DNA of 64,000 nucleotides from positions 4,644,314 through 4,708,313 of the forward strand of contig OZ026603.1 in the NCBI GenBank assembly GCA_964020085.1, in the 5' to 3' direction. Below, piece by piece: positions 45,340 to 57,269 of this stretch. Every line of letters begins with the position of its first letter. Within the stretch, counting starts at the first letter, position 1. This DNA is from Micromussa lordhowensis. Lineage: Eukaryota > Cnidaria > Anthozoa > Scleractinia > Lobophylliidae. The position numbers were made by a program, and so were the translations under genes. Below the pieces are notes generated by a model, which was given only the letters and a program-made list of their open reading frames with translations, did no database searches and was not told where the DNA came from.

Positions 45340-48300
45340 ATTTCTTTTCCCAAAATTCTGACTTGCCAAGGTTTTGAACTTCACGTGGCCGGAAGAAATG
45401 AGGCGAGTACAAATATCTGTTTTTTGTACTCGTTTCGCGCGATATTTGTACTCTAGGAAGCAGAGTTGGATAATAATGGCCCGTATTGCTGTTGCAGTGA
45501 GTGAGCCCAATGTGAACAAACCAGGCTGCAGATCTATGTGTAATCGGTAAAAAATAACAATATAGGGGCATTGAACCACTTTTCTTGCAAAATGGATGGA
45601 GTTGTGGTCATTGGTAAGATCAAACACTCAAGGAATTGAATTTAGAAACCTTGCAATAAAGCTATTTAATTCTTTTGAGACGTTTTTGGAAACATCAGGT
45701 GTACTAAATATACATGTAGGAAGTGAGTTTTGTCCATAAGAGGGCTCTGAAAATGTAATGAAGTTTAATTCTACTGAGTGCTGTAATCCGAGAAGTTCAA
45801 TAAACCAGTTTGTTGCTTGATCCTGAGTTCTGTATGAGAACAACCCTGCTCTGCATTGACACTCCTTCCTACATTTCAGCAACATTTTGTTAAACTACTA
45901 TAAACCACACTATTTTCCTCCTTAATTGTTGTAAGTTTTTTGAAGACTTTTTTAAGTGACTATAGGTTCCCCAAAAGTGCCTATAACCCCAATATTGTTT
46001 CTTAGTCCAAAACAATATTGATACGTTCTTAATCATAATACTGAAACCGTTTTTTGCTTTTGTTTGAAACCGTGATTTTTTTATGAGTTTTCAAAATGTG
46101 AAAAATTGCGATTACAGTCATTCCCGTAAAACCGTGAACACCAGAAAAAATTTCTGGATTGTTTATTGTTTTGTGACCAATCATATGCAAGATGGACCGC
46201 AAAAGGTAACCGCTAAACCGCAACATGGATTAATCATGACTTGACAAGAACCAGCGAGCTGGCTTTTTCTTCCATGTCAAATCATGACAAATCTTCAATT
46301 TTTAATTTTTACCGTTTTCAAATACTGATTGAAAGTGTTGAACTTTGTCTATTTAGCTATAAACAAAGGATAGGTAGGAATGATATATTACGCAAAAGCA
46401 ATGTTGAATCGGGCAAACAGGATCAGACATGGCTAGACAGTACATCGCATCTGAGAGCATAAAAATTGTATTCCGTTTCTTCTCTGTCTACTGTGTTGTG
46501 AATTATACACTGTTAGATAATTATTTCTGGGATTTAGCTTTGTAACTGTTTGATCAAAAAGTAAACAAGGGGATCATTCGCACAACATTCACACAAGTAT
46601 AATTGCCCGCCTGGAGTTGATGTAACATTAGCTTGAGAAAGAAAATGCATATAAAATTGTGAGAGCCGATCAAGTTCTTGACAGTAGACATTAAGCACCT
46701 CAGTGAACAAGATCTGGGAAGACTTCATGGTCAGGTTTGCTTGATCGGTGAGTCTGCAGCGAAGAATGAGTAAAGATGAAATATTACAAGGGCTATTGTT
46801 CGTTTGAGTTACAGAATTTTGGTCAAATTCAAGGTAATTTATCTTGTCGATTCAAAATATTTTTTATGTTTGAATGCATTAAATGATTCTGGCGACCACT
46901 GCTGATTCCAGTTTCAAATCTTCTCGGTCTGTTTACATGTACTATGTGAATGATCAATGGGATTCGCAGCACTTCGCATTTGTGCATAGTTTACTGATCT
47001 GAATGAAAAGCCACTGCAAAAATTAATATGTGAGACTTTCATTGGTGAATTGCCATGCATGTTACCCAAGTCAGTGTAATCTGAAATTCTTTCTGCAAAT
47101 CTTTGAATTGATTCCGGTTTATATAGTTCAGTTTTGCATTCCCTGTGGATTGAGTACGCTACATGTACATCAACTGGTGTTTACGAGCTTGTGGAAACAG
47201 TCTTCCAGAGTTTAGAAATCTGAAGAATTTTGGATAATAAACGTGCAATAGGTCACTTAAGCCCCAGTTTCCGTTGCCCTCGGTTGTGAGCTAGATAATT
47301 CTGACTTAATAAAATTTTAAAACTTTGTGTTTTTTTGCCAAAAACAAAACTTTTTGCAGCATACAATACAACGATTTACTCCTGCAAAAAAGAAAAAAAT
47401 ATATATTTTGGGGTTATAGGCACTTTAAACATCAGCCAAGTTGAATCAAATTAAGCCAAAGTTCACTTGCAAAACTGAGTACCAGGAGTCAAAATTCAAG
47501 GTCGTTTCCATGTTATTAGCAAAATTAATGCAATTCCCTGTACAGCTGAATTCAATGTGTTGCTGATTTCTTGCAGCCTGTTGACAAACAGTCAGCCATT
47601 GGGCAGTATTTGATCATTTTGTAATGCTTGAAAAAAAGCTGTAAGATATCGTTCAGGGCTTTCAATAAGTTTTAGAATAGCTGTCTGAGCGAACTTAATT
47701 AGGCAGCAAACTGATCAATTTTTTTAACACTTTGAGTGAAAATATAGATAAAGTAGGCGGCGGCAAGAGGTAAATTCTGACAATGTAGGCGGCGATTTTC
47801 GCCGGTTGCAATCTTCTAATGAAACCTCTGATCGTTGAAAAATTAAGTAACAAAAACTAAGAAAGAGAGATTTTTCAAAATTCAGATGAAACTTGGTAAA
47901 CTGCTTATGGAATGAGGAAATTTGAATAACTTTGATTTGTACATTGTAAGTTGCTTTTGAGTAAACTGCCAATCAGTTTTGTATCTCATTGCACTGCAAC
48001 ATTGCAAATTAAGGTGGAAAGGAACATCAAGTTTACAACTCTAATACTCTCAGCTGCTATTAAGTAAACATTTAGTTGCATTGCTGGTTGAATATTCTTT
48101 TAGTCTAATGGTAGCATACCTCCTTTACAGGTGCGAGTGCGCAAGCATGGAGATGCGAAGAAGTACAATGCTCATGTGATTCATGTTGGTCACGAGTGTG
48201 ACATTGCCATGGTAATCATTTACTGTCAGTGTCAATTTGTACATTTATTTATAAATCAGCACTGACATTGAGGGGCCGTAACCCATAACACCTGTTTCGG

Positions 48301-51300
48301 CTGAATATATGCTTGATTGTCTTATGAAATTGCCTGTTATTGATAGAATCCACTTACAAAGTAACAATTAGTTTGCTATGTATGTAGCAAACAAGGCTAC
48401 AGGTGACTCAGAACTTAATGTCAGCCCTGTAAATCAACTTCTGGGCCCTTGCTTTCATATTACATGTATATCAAAGATAAAAACTGTGCAAATTGAACAG
48501 CGCAAGAGAAAGCTATGATACGCTGAATCTTCTGTAAACCTGGAACTAAAATGTGTATTTTGTATACTTACAACTGTATTAGGAAATTGTCCAATCAAAT
48601 GCTCTCTACACTGTACATGTATATCTAATGGTAATCTGTATGGAACTCCTCAGATGTTGTTTTAAACACATTCAGTTTTGAAAGTGATAGTTTATCATTT
48701 ACTTGACACATTCATTCTATACCCTGATAGTTGGGTGTGGCAGATGAGACCTTTTGGGAGGATCTTTGTCCATTGGAGTTTGGAGAGATCCCTGCCCTTG
48801 AAGAGGATGTGGTTTGCGTCGGTTTCCCAACTGGTGGAGACAACATCAGTGTCACACGAGGCGTGGTCTCCAGAGTGGAAATCCAGCGCTATGCACACTC
48901 TGCAGTAGAACTGTTAGCCATTCAGGTATGAGATACACAACTTAGCTTCTTATACAGATTATTCCAATTGTCCCAAGCTCATAAAAGTTAGTCCTTCTCC
49001 TTCTCCCATGTACACTACAGTATGCATTGTTACTTTTTAAGAATTTAGCAATATGTCAGGGCTGTCATTAACCCCTTCACTGCCAACCTCTTTGCAATGT
49101 TCTGTGCCAAGACTGATCACCTTATTATCAGCTTAGTTGAAAAGTACTCAACAAAAATGTGAATAACCCTTAAGCATTAGAATATAAGAATTTCATGGAC
49201 AGGTACATATTTAATATCATTCTAAAATGTGGACATAGATGTCTTCTTAAAACAAGTAAATGTCAAGAGCTTCTATTGTCGCTTGTCAAAGACGTTTCCT
49301 AGAAGGAGTCCTCTTCATCAGAATAATTTGCTGCCATGTAACTTATCTTGAACATTGTAATTTGCCATTTTGAGAAGATGTGCCATGTATAATATAGTAT
49401 TGCAAAACAAGATGATGGGTAAAGTGTACTTTAAACAAACGTTATGCAATGTACTGAGTACATCATGCATGCCTCCTTCCCCCTGGATGGGCCATCATAA
49501 CGTGCCTATTGGCCAGGTGTTGTACAGCTTCAGTATGGGTGATAACTTCAAAGTAACAGCTGCGTCAAAACTTCATGACAGCCCGATGTGTTGAGACACA
49601 TTTCCCAAATTCAAGTGTACAGTACATATTACAATGTTGCCTAGGTTATTTCTGACTTTGTGAAATCGACCCATTAGGAAATTAAACAGTATGAAAGGGA
49701 TATTGATAAGTGACTATTTCTCAATTGGAGAACTGCAAATGTTATGACAAGGGTCAGTTGGTTTCCACTATGCAAATCACCAATGGAATGTTGAAATTCA
49801 GAAATCATTTTAAGTAAATCAATACTTATTAAAGTGATCCATGTCACAAGAAGACTCGCAATGATATTAAGTCTACTCACAAATTTTCCAATTGACTTTG
49901 ACTAACCATCATTTGTTCAGCAACCATGTTTAAGTGCTGTTCTTGAAATGCATCAAACAGATTGACGCAGCAATAAATAGTGGTAACAGTGGCGGCCCCG
50001 CCCTTCAGGATGACAAAGTGATTGGGATTGCTTTCGAGACTTTGGATAATGCTGAGAACATAGGATACATTATACCTGTAAGTATTTCTAATACATGTTT
50101 TGTAGAGGATCAATTATAGATCGTTTTCACTGTCACGCAATAAAAAAGTAAATCGAAAACCATTCAATGGATAAAGTCAAGAAATTGTGATCTCATTGGA
50201 AATACATAAAGAAAACACTTCTGGTCTGTGCGTTTACCCAAACCGCAGATATTCGTCGAAGTGTTTCGCAGAAATTTATAGGGAGCTTAGTATGGAAACG
50301 GCATGTTGGTGCACATCTATGGTGCACCAACATGGCGGCCGGAAAATAGTGTAAACATCTATTTACTTAACAAACAATCATTTACATAGGCACTTTTCCT
50401 AATGCTCTAACTTCTAAGATAGCTACAAATCATGAGATAGGTATATATTTTTCGGCAAATGCGATCGCAGCTTTGTGTCATGCACCGACATAACTCTGAA
50501 ATTCAAAATGTTCTGATTTACATGTACAAACGAAGCACGCTATTGAGCTGTAGAATTGTAAACAGATATAAATATACGGTCTCTTATGCCCGATGAGGAT
50601 AAAAACTTTGGTGGCTCTTTAGTATCGGATTTTAGAAAGCGATGACGTCACATGAAAACGAGCTATAGGGGCTTGTACAGGTGTGCAAACCACCATATAA
50701 CCATAGACCGCTTTCAATCTTCTATCTTCTCAAAAAAACTGAAACCACCCTACTATAGTACTACTTACATGTAGTTGGATGATTATCATGTCATAACCCT
50801 TCTTTTAACAGTACGTATCAATTTCTTTTTACAATATGTTAGCTCAGTAATAATTATTGTATTTCTTCTTTTGACATCCAATGGGCTGTTCACAAACACA
50901 ATTGCAACACAAAGTTGCTCGAGATGTATATAGTGAAGTGTAAAAGTACAAGTTTTGAGGGCTCTGTACTCTGTTTGAATGACGGCTACAAAAGCACACA
51001 AAAACCAAAAACCACGAGCTAAATTTACAGTTTAATAATTTGGTAATTTCTTAACCATAAACCGCCTGATTTAAATGTACCCAGAAACAGACCCTCGAAA
51101 TTGGCTTAAACTGCCAAACTGCCAGAGTACAGTAGATCCTCTTTGTGAGTCATCTTTTTTCTTGGTAGCAGATTGACTGACAGTTAGACACTGGTCAGAA
51201 GTACTTTTATAAGCCACATACTTGAATGCATAACCAGTTTCCAGGGCTATCCCACTGGGCTGATTTTACATTTCCTTCAGGTAATTTCCATCTTTCTTCA

Positions 51301-54300
51301 TAAGGAGATGATGTTAATGGTGCAATTATGTTTTAATTTATGTCTTTCACAGGTGACAGTAATAAGACATTTCTTGGGCGATATCGAAAAAAGTGACATG
51401 TATAATGGCTTTTGTCGACTTGGAATCAAATGGCAGCCAATTGAAAGCGAGCACATGCGGAACTACTTTCAGCTGTCAATGGAACAGACTGGAGTCTTGA
51501 TTACAAAGGTGCTTCCACTATTCAGCTGCAGCAGTGTGCTGAAACGAGGAGATGTTCTCATGGCTGTAGATAACGAAGTGATTGCAGATAATGGAACGGT
51601 GAGGAAATAAGGGCAAAGATACAATCAACAGAAAGAGCGAGAGTAGAGCATCTTCCTGCGAATTGCCAATGTTCAGTCACTCCCAATAATCTAACGAGGA
51701 GTGTTAAGAGGACATGGGCACCATGTGTGTTCTGAGCAGTCACTCTGTCCCACCACAAGGGTTACAATGGGGTTATTTGGTTTTTGACAGAAATGGATTG
51801 AAGCCAAGAGTGTTGACATTGTAATGACACTACAGGTATTTCTGTTTCTTTTGTGATGTACATTTCTGGTGCCCTGAAGTTTGAAGAATACCGCTCCAAT
51901 ATTTCCAGGGATATTCTATTTCTTGAGTCAGTGTGTTCAACTGTGTTAAAGGAACGGTTTATGACTTCATTACTTTCTTCATTTGCATAATACAATGTAA
52001 ATATCTCTGAAACGAAAGAAGATATTCCAGAAAGGAAAACGGCACTCTTCAAATAAGCTAGCAGCAATTTTTTTACTTCATAGGCACTATTCTATAAACA
52101 TCAGCAGAAACAATGTCAAACACAAGCAGGCAAGGGGGCGTGGCCCCTCATTTTTTCGTATTGGGGGGTGGTGGGGGAGGGGGGTGGCTTGCGCTCTGCC
52201 ATAATTTATTTGACCCCCTCTATATGAATTTTCTTGTTCTGCCCCTGATCTTTGTCTTCCATCTGTTGACTATATTTAAATGATTTCAATATTCAAGTCA
52301 ACATGATCACGTTTGTTTCTCTCTTGAATTTGTTTTGTTTTAGGTGCATTTTCGAGGAAACGAGCGCATCTTATTTGATTACAAACTGTCACAAATGTTC
52401 ATCGGTGACATCTGTAAGTTCAAAATCTTAAGACAAGGCTATGTCATGGAGGTTGAAGTTAAACTGGACTTGATAACATCACTTGTTCCAACTCAACTTT
52501 ACGACAAGAGGCCCAGGTAATACATATTCACGTCACTCACTGGTACAATGTGGACGCTGCCTGGTTTGCACTTCTTGTTTTAGCGGGAAAATACGTTTTT
52601 CAATTATTTGATCTGCCAGTCAAACAGTTCTGCCTTTGAAAAAAAGACATTGTAAACATTATGGTTGTTTACCATATGCCCAAAAAGATCCTGAAATCTC
52701 GTTTGGGGGTAAGTCTATTTTGGTTTTCCCAAACGGAAAATTTCCAAAATAAACGGAACGTCTTGAAAGGTACAATTCTCAACCGGAAAATCCAAACGGA
52801 AAGATATGCTTACCGTTTGCTTCTATCCCGTATATGCGGCTACTCAGCTCAGTTCCAGGCATCCCGCGAGTAAATTCTGGTAAGCCGAACACGCCAAATT
52901 ACATTCGAAATTCCCGTTCAGGGCTTTTTCTCTCCGTTTGCCCCTTATGAAGATCTGCTTACAATAGCACGCCTCCAAAACTTAGAACATCGGCGAATCA
53001 CTTTTACTTGTTTTTAAAGGTATTGACGACCAGGCTCCTAATTATATCCAGCAAATGTTTATTTTGCGGAACAGCAGCTCCAGCTGTCGTGGTAGCCTGA
53101 AGCTGACTCTTCCTCGGCCGACGACATCACACATGCTGCATTCCTTCTCATACCAGGCTGCAAAACAGTGAAACGATCTACCTGACAATATCAGAAAGTC
53201 AGAGTCTCTAGGCGCATTTAAAAATAACCTGAAACGACTCACATTAACATCGCCGTATGACCGTGACTGCATTATTTGTAACTGAATTTATAATATGTAT
53301 TTGTCGTATTTTCTCAATGTACTACCGACACTGGTAGACTGTTTTTTCGGAGACGCACAAAACGGTTGCCGTTAGCGACAAAGGGGAATGTTTTGGGTCA
53401 CGTGGCTTGAAGCTTGACCGTGGCTTGGATCACGTGGCTTGCCTCCTCCCTGCCAGCAGAGCGTTTTCGTACGGTACATAAGCTTTGTACGTGTAATAAA
53501 AGATAAAGCAAAAAGAGATAAAAGAGGCTCTGCTCGCAGGGTGGCTTGCCTCAGGAGCGTGATGGAATGTGATCACGTGCGTTTAGCTATTGGCGTCAGT
53601 TATAGACTACGTGGGCTTAATTCAAATACGTTTCTCGACAGCGGCAACTGTTTCGCGCTTCTCCGAAAAAACAATCTACCTGTTGCGGTAGTGTACTTGA
53701 AGATAGTTTTTATTTCTAGATTTTATTCTTGTCTTTTTCATATAGTTTTAATTCGCATTCGCATATTCTAAATTTTATTTCCCTTTTTTTCTTTTTTCAA
53801 CTTCACATTTGCGTTTAAACGAGCCTTAGCTCATAAATAAAGTTTACTTACTTATTTGGTCAAACTGAACCAACCAAACCGCTGTTCTTTCATTTTTCCC
53901 GCTAGTTATCTGGTATACGCCGGCCTGGTGTTTGTATCTCTGTCCCAGCCCTACATGCAACATCAATACGGCAAGGACTGGGCGCGAAAAGCACCCATAA
54001 GACTCTGCGATCGTGTTCTTTACGGCATCTTGAATCAAACAGGACAGGAAGTCATTTTACTGAGTCAGGTGAATTCTTAATGTAAATAATTCATTTATAA
54101 AGGTCTGATATCATATTAGTTTACTTGAATATGAATTCAGGGAACTCGAGCATTCAAGCAAGAATATATATGATAAATCAAGTAGTATAATTATTCTACA
54201 AGCGTTCCATCAAGAGTGCCGTTCTCTGATTGGCTACGCTACTGTGTATTCTGTTGTAGATAGCGAGTAGCGTAGCAGTGTGCGCTTGTTGACAAACTAG

Positions 54301-55274
54301 AGTCTGCTTCTTTGCATTTTGGAAGTGTACGTGAGAAGGACTAATTTAGATAAAGTTTTGATCGACTGGTAGATTTATGCTAAAACAATTTAATTATTCG
54401 CTCTCGATCTCTATGCGTGACGAGGGATCAGTCCGAGTCAACTATTAAGTATAGGAATCGACAACTAATAATCTAATTGTTGAATATCTTATTGAAACCT
54501 TCACGCATCCAAACAAAATTGGTCCTGGAATTGTGTGAAAGGAAATACTAATGGTTCTTGTGTGACTTTCAGGTTCTCGCCTCGGAGTTAACCACAGGCT
54601 ACGAGACAATGGCAAATTTACAGCTTTTCAAAGTGAACGGAAGACCAATTCTAAATCTCAAACACCTTGCGTCAGTCCTTGATGAGATAACCAGGCCTTT
54701 CAGCACATCAGAAGGCTCTGAAGACCCAGGGGACAAAATGGAGACAATTTTGACTACTGAAAGCTGTGTGAAGGCCAACAGCCTTGCAAAACAGGCTGCA
54801 GGGGTCGCCGACAAAAGCTCTGAACCAAACCAAAGGCAGAGTGATAATATTATTCCTTTGAAGGAGGTCGGCGCTCTTGATGATTCAGATCAGAGTCGCT
54901 CTTGCGCCAAACTGAAAACTTTAGAGGACGTCAAGAAAGACAGCGAGAGAGGAAGTTTAGTTATCGACAGTGAGAACGTTTCCTTGTCCCATTACAGGAA
55001 CACGGCCGTGGAGTGCAGAAAACATGACTTCGTGAAAGCGGAGTCTTGTTCATCGGACTCGCTGTTTTTGTCGACAACACAGACGATGGACATGGGTTTA
55101 GACGTGGAGGAAGACCCGACTCTTCTGAACAGGGAAGACTTCGTGCACTTTGAGCTCGATAAGGACAAGATTATTGTATTGCACATTCCAACAGCTTACA
55201 ATGCTGCCCCTGAAATTTTACAGCAGTATGCCATAGGCCAGCCTCGATCTGACGATCTGCCTCCTCCGCCTTAA
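42978..55274 (+). CDS. DEG9-like: DEG9-like trypsin-fold serine protease with PDZ-like domains (nine exons)
   Basis: Inferred exons: 42978-43022 (tentative first), 44914-45072, 48131-48211, 48731-48925, 49961-50077, 51353-51598, 52344-52516, 53906-54068, 54573-55274; 626 aa, all phases consistent. The triad is intact: His61 (LTNGHVV), Asp92 (HECDIAM), Ser170 (NSGNSGGPA). Exons 6-9 encode PDZ-like regions. [20 protein letters not shown], a GIxWQ block, an RIxFDYxxSQ block, a YGK block and terminal SDDL follow the plant DEG9 (Deg/HtrA) pattern as I recall it. Unlike typical animal HtrA1-4 there is no signal peptide, IGFBP or mitochondrial leader, so an intracellular, non-secreted location is inferred. 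An insert of about 150 aa in the last exon is unusual. Same strand as the cadherin, 3.9 kb downstream of it. Confidence 0.9.
44192..44262. mobile_element. Short hairpin element in DEG9-like intron 1
   Basis: Perfect 17-bp arms CATACATTTGTCTGTAA around a GC-rich loop (GGCGGCGCCG) and an A run. Confidence 0.75.
44811..44837. repeat. C-run/G-run hairpin
   Basis: A run of ten C is followed by TAAAAAAT and GGGGGG, able to fold or form a G-quadruplex-type structure; about 80 bases before DEG9-like exon 2. Confidence 0.6.
45185..45323. mobile_element. 139-bp palindromic element in DEG9-like intron 2
   Basis: Arms TCTTATTAGACATTTTGGTG and GCTGTATATTTTT mirrored at the right end; inner GTATTTTGAC/GTCAAAATAC around GAGCCCATAGGGCGA. 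Confidence 0.85.
45324..48130 (+). other. Remainder of DEG9-like intron 2
   Basis: About 2.8 kb, AT-rich, no coding signature. A further inverted pair TTATTATCCAAC/GTTGGATAATAA brackets about 45327-45476, possibly another small element abutting the previous one. Confidence 0.5.
49961..50077 (+). CDS. DEG9-like: DEG9-like exon 5: catalytic serine loop
   Basis: 39 codons, phase 0 on both sides (acceptor atcaaacag, donor gtaagt). Contains the oxyanion-hole/serine motif NSGNSGGPA and the substrate-pocket strand [19 protein letters not shown], both strongly conserved in Deg/HtrA proteases, so the enzyme is predicted to be catalytically competent. Confidence 0.93.
50115..50667. mobile_element. MITE-like element of about 550 bp in DEG9-like intron 5
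   Basis: Ends TATAGATCGTTTTCACTGTC and (reverse) TATAGCTCGTTTTCATGTGA are inverted repeats. Inside, a 13-bp-arm hairpin (CATGTTGGTGCAC) lies at 50302-50334. No ORF. Confidence 0.75.
52163..52184 (+). repeat. G-quadruplex-capable G tract
   Basis: Runs of 6, 5 and 6 G separated by 4 and 1 bases in DEG9-like intron 6, on the transcript-sense strand, about 160 bases before exon 7. Part of a GC-biased repeat starting near 52125. Confidence 0.75.
52935..53858 (+). pseudogene. LINE reverse-transcriptase C-terminal remnant (interrupted)
   Basis: Two frames give [19 protein letters not shown] and, after a frameshift, [14 protein letters not shown]..., [19 protein letters not shown] and [11 protein letters not shown], the usual end of non-LTR reverse-transcriptase ORFs, where a Trp codon has become TGA. 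The frame ends at 53284. The 3' tail near 53820-53858 (AATAAAGTTTACTTACTTAT) is LINE-like. An unrelated MITE splits the 3' part. Sits in DEG9-like intron 7. Confidence 0.75.
53341..53672. mobile_element. 332-bp MITE nested in the LINE remnant
   Basis: Left GTTTTTTCGGAGACGCACAA followed by ACGGTTGCCG, and right CGGCAACTGTTTCGCG and CTTCTCCGAAAAAAC, form terminal inverted repeats of about 31 bp with a few mismatches. Confidence 0.75.
54573..55274 (+). CDS. DEG9-like: DEG9-like exon 9: last PDZ-like region with a disordered insert
   Basis: 233 codons plus TAA. Residues 394-433 ([15 protein letters not shown] then [12 protein letters not shown]) and 583-626 ([17 protein letters not shown] to SDDLPPPP) are family-like. 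The roughly 149 residues between them are Ser/Asp/Glu/Lys-rich, low complexity and probably disordered. In plant DEG9, as I recall it, the two conserved blocks are nearly contiguous. Confidence 0.9.
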   Translation, partial: VLASELTTGYETMANLQLFKVNGRPILNLKHLASVLDEITRPFSTSEGSEDPGDKMETILTTESCVKANSLAKQAAGVADKSSEPNQRQSDNIIPLKEVGALDDSDQSRSCAKLKTLEDVKKDSERGSLVIDSENVSLSHYRNTAVECRKHDFVKAESCSSDSLFLSTTQTMDMGLDVEEDPTLLNREDFVHFELDKDKIIVLHIPTAYNAAPEILQQYAIGQPRSDDLPPPP

Positions 55275-56410
55275 ATCACGTGTTGTGCAGCAGTGACGTG
55301 AAGGTTCTCTTACAGCACCCATTTGCAGTCTGGGTTCCCTGCAGAATTCAAATGCTGGAAAATTCAATCGAAGTTTAATTACCAGTAGATGCGAAAACTA
55401 AACTGCTTTGTCAGTGCCTAGCGATTTATATCTGCCTTATCACCAGAGAAGGTTCAAGCATTGTTTTTTAGAGGAGATAAAAGTTTCCGGTTGGAAACAG
55501 AGAATTCTGGTGTCTTGAGTAAGCATAAGTTTTAGAGCTAAAATGCAAAGCCAAGCCAGGAAAAAAACCTAAAGCGTATAAGTTCTGCAAGAATTTCCTT
55601 GCACATTGCACTAGTTTTCCAAGTGCTGATAGTATACTGATGTTAGTGATGGCGCAGTGGCAGTCGCCTCGTTATGCTGTCATCATTGCTTTTACAAAAT
55701 GATCCTTTCCCGAAACTTAACGTTTTCGAAAGCGGTGCGTTTAAACATCACAGATATGCGCGCCAAATTTATAGACAAAACTCGGAGCTGGTTCTCCATT
55801 CTCGAATTCAAAACGAAATTAGGCAAATAGATAGGAATCGTGGAACATTTTTTCAGCTTCAGTGGCCATCCACGTAAAGCAAAACGTTAGGAAAGTATAT
55901 TTGTGGTGTATTTGAAATTATGAAACACTCGAGAAAATTTTTTTCCAGCGCACGATGAATGACTATTGAATGGGGGAGCTTTTTCCAAAGGTACTCAGGA
56001 GAAAGACATTCAAATGTTTAACATGTAGAGTCTATTTTATCGCGTGTGAACCTTTTATCAAGATGTGTAATCATTTTATTCTTTTAATTACTATTTATGA
56101 TAATTAGTTTCTCGTTAGGTTAGAGGTTAGCAAATCGTGGATTTCTTTTTTATAAAAGTGAGTAAAAGTTTACCTGATATGCCAAGGCGAGTAAGAAGGT
56201 AGAGTTTAAACTTTCAAGTCCTAAAAGGGCATTTTGAATAACTATTGATTATTTAAAAATGAAATGTCCGAAAGCTCTTTGCAGACGGTCGATTTGCTGG
56301 AGACGTAGCGGAAACGAAGCTAGGATTAACTTCTGTATGCAAGTGGTATACGGACTTAAAGCAGTCATTTGCACTCATAAAAAACAATAAAACTGAAATT
56401 GCCATCTTTT
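55275..56410 (+). other. Likely 3' UTR of the DEG9-like gene
   Basis: Non-coding AT-rich DNA; AATAAA at 56386-56391 followed by a T-rich stretch is the best poly(A) candidate. No convincing ORF. Confidence 0.35.
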
Positions 56411-57269
56411 TGTTATCATTGTAAAGACAAATTATGAGGGCAGATTTGTAGCTAAACGATTCATCCGTCTAGAACGGACAAGTCTTTTCAGATGGATAAA
56501 TCGTCATCTAGCATAAATTCGTCCCTTTTATAAATTAGGTCAATGAATAACTGTGTGAAGTGGATGCTAATATATTTATCCGCTGTTTCCCTAAACTATA
56601 TCGTGATATTTCCCGTCCACAATCCTAGCACTTGAAAGTCGGTTAAAATCCCTCAACGGCACGTCACACTAACTCCCCTCTTCTCGTTGTTTAGAATTTG
56701 CAAGAAACCGGCTCTACAAATTTATTACCATATATGGCTGGCTGGCTGGCTGTGTGACCGCGCAAGTTACGCGATGAACCGAGTCCTGCGCTGATTGGCT
56801 ACCCAAGTGGGCAAGATGGCGCTATTTTGCCCGCTTCGCTCGGAAATACCCGCTGTGTCCCGCAATAAAGTGGTGTTCTTTTTCCGAACAAGAAATCCTT
56901 TATTGTCCATAAACACGCAAAACAAAAAAAAAAAAAAAAATAGCCAATATATACGGGATATCGACCAGGCCGAGATCAGTTATATAACCTCCGAGGAACC
57001 GTCAAACGTCTGATGACAAACTTTGTGTTTCTTCCGTGACAAGACTGCTATACCAAGCAGTCATTAAGGAGGCTGGTAACAGTTTCCAGCAGTTTTCCAA
57101 CTGCTATACTTTGACGGATAAACACTTCCACTGTTTATCACGTGACGCTGCAATTATGGTATCCCACAAATGCCCAATAGATCATTGGCACGCAAGTTGC
57201 GGTCACCCTTTTTCTATAACTGGTTACCATAGCAACGATACAACCTGTTACATGATACCCTGAAAAATT

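Noticed and set aside
48099..48140. tRNA-like CTAATGGTAGCATACC before protease exon 3
   Set aside because: No box B or T stem follows; the sequence is the intron end and the start of a coding exon.
53042..53272. 76-aa minus-strand ORF
   Set aside because: It is the antisense of the LINE reverse-transcriptase remnant.
56795..57013. 72-aa ORF with a poly-Lys stretch
   Set aside because: The Lys run is the 17-base A tract; the remainder resembles dispersed repeat sequence.
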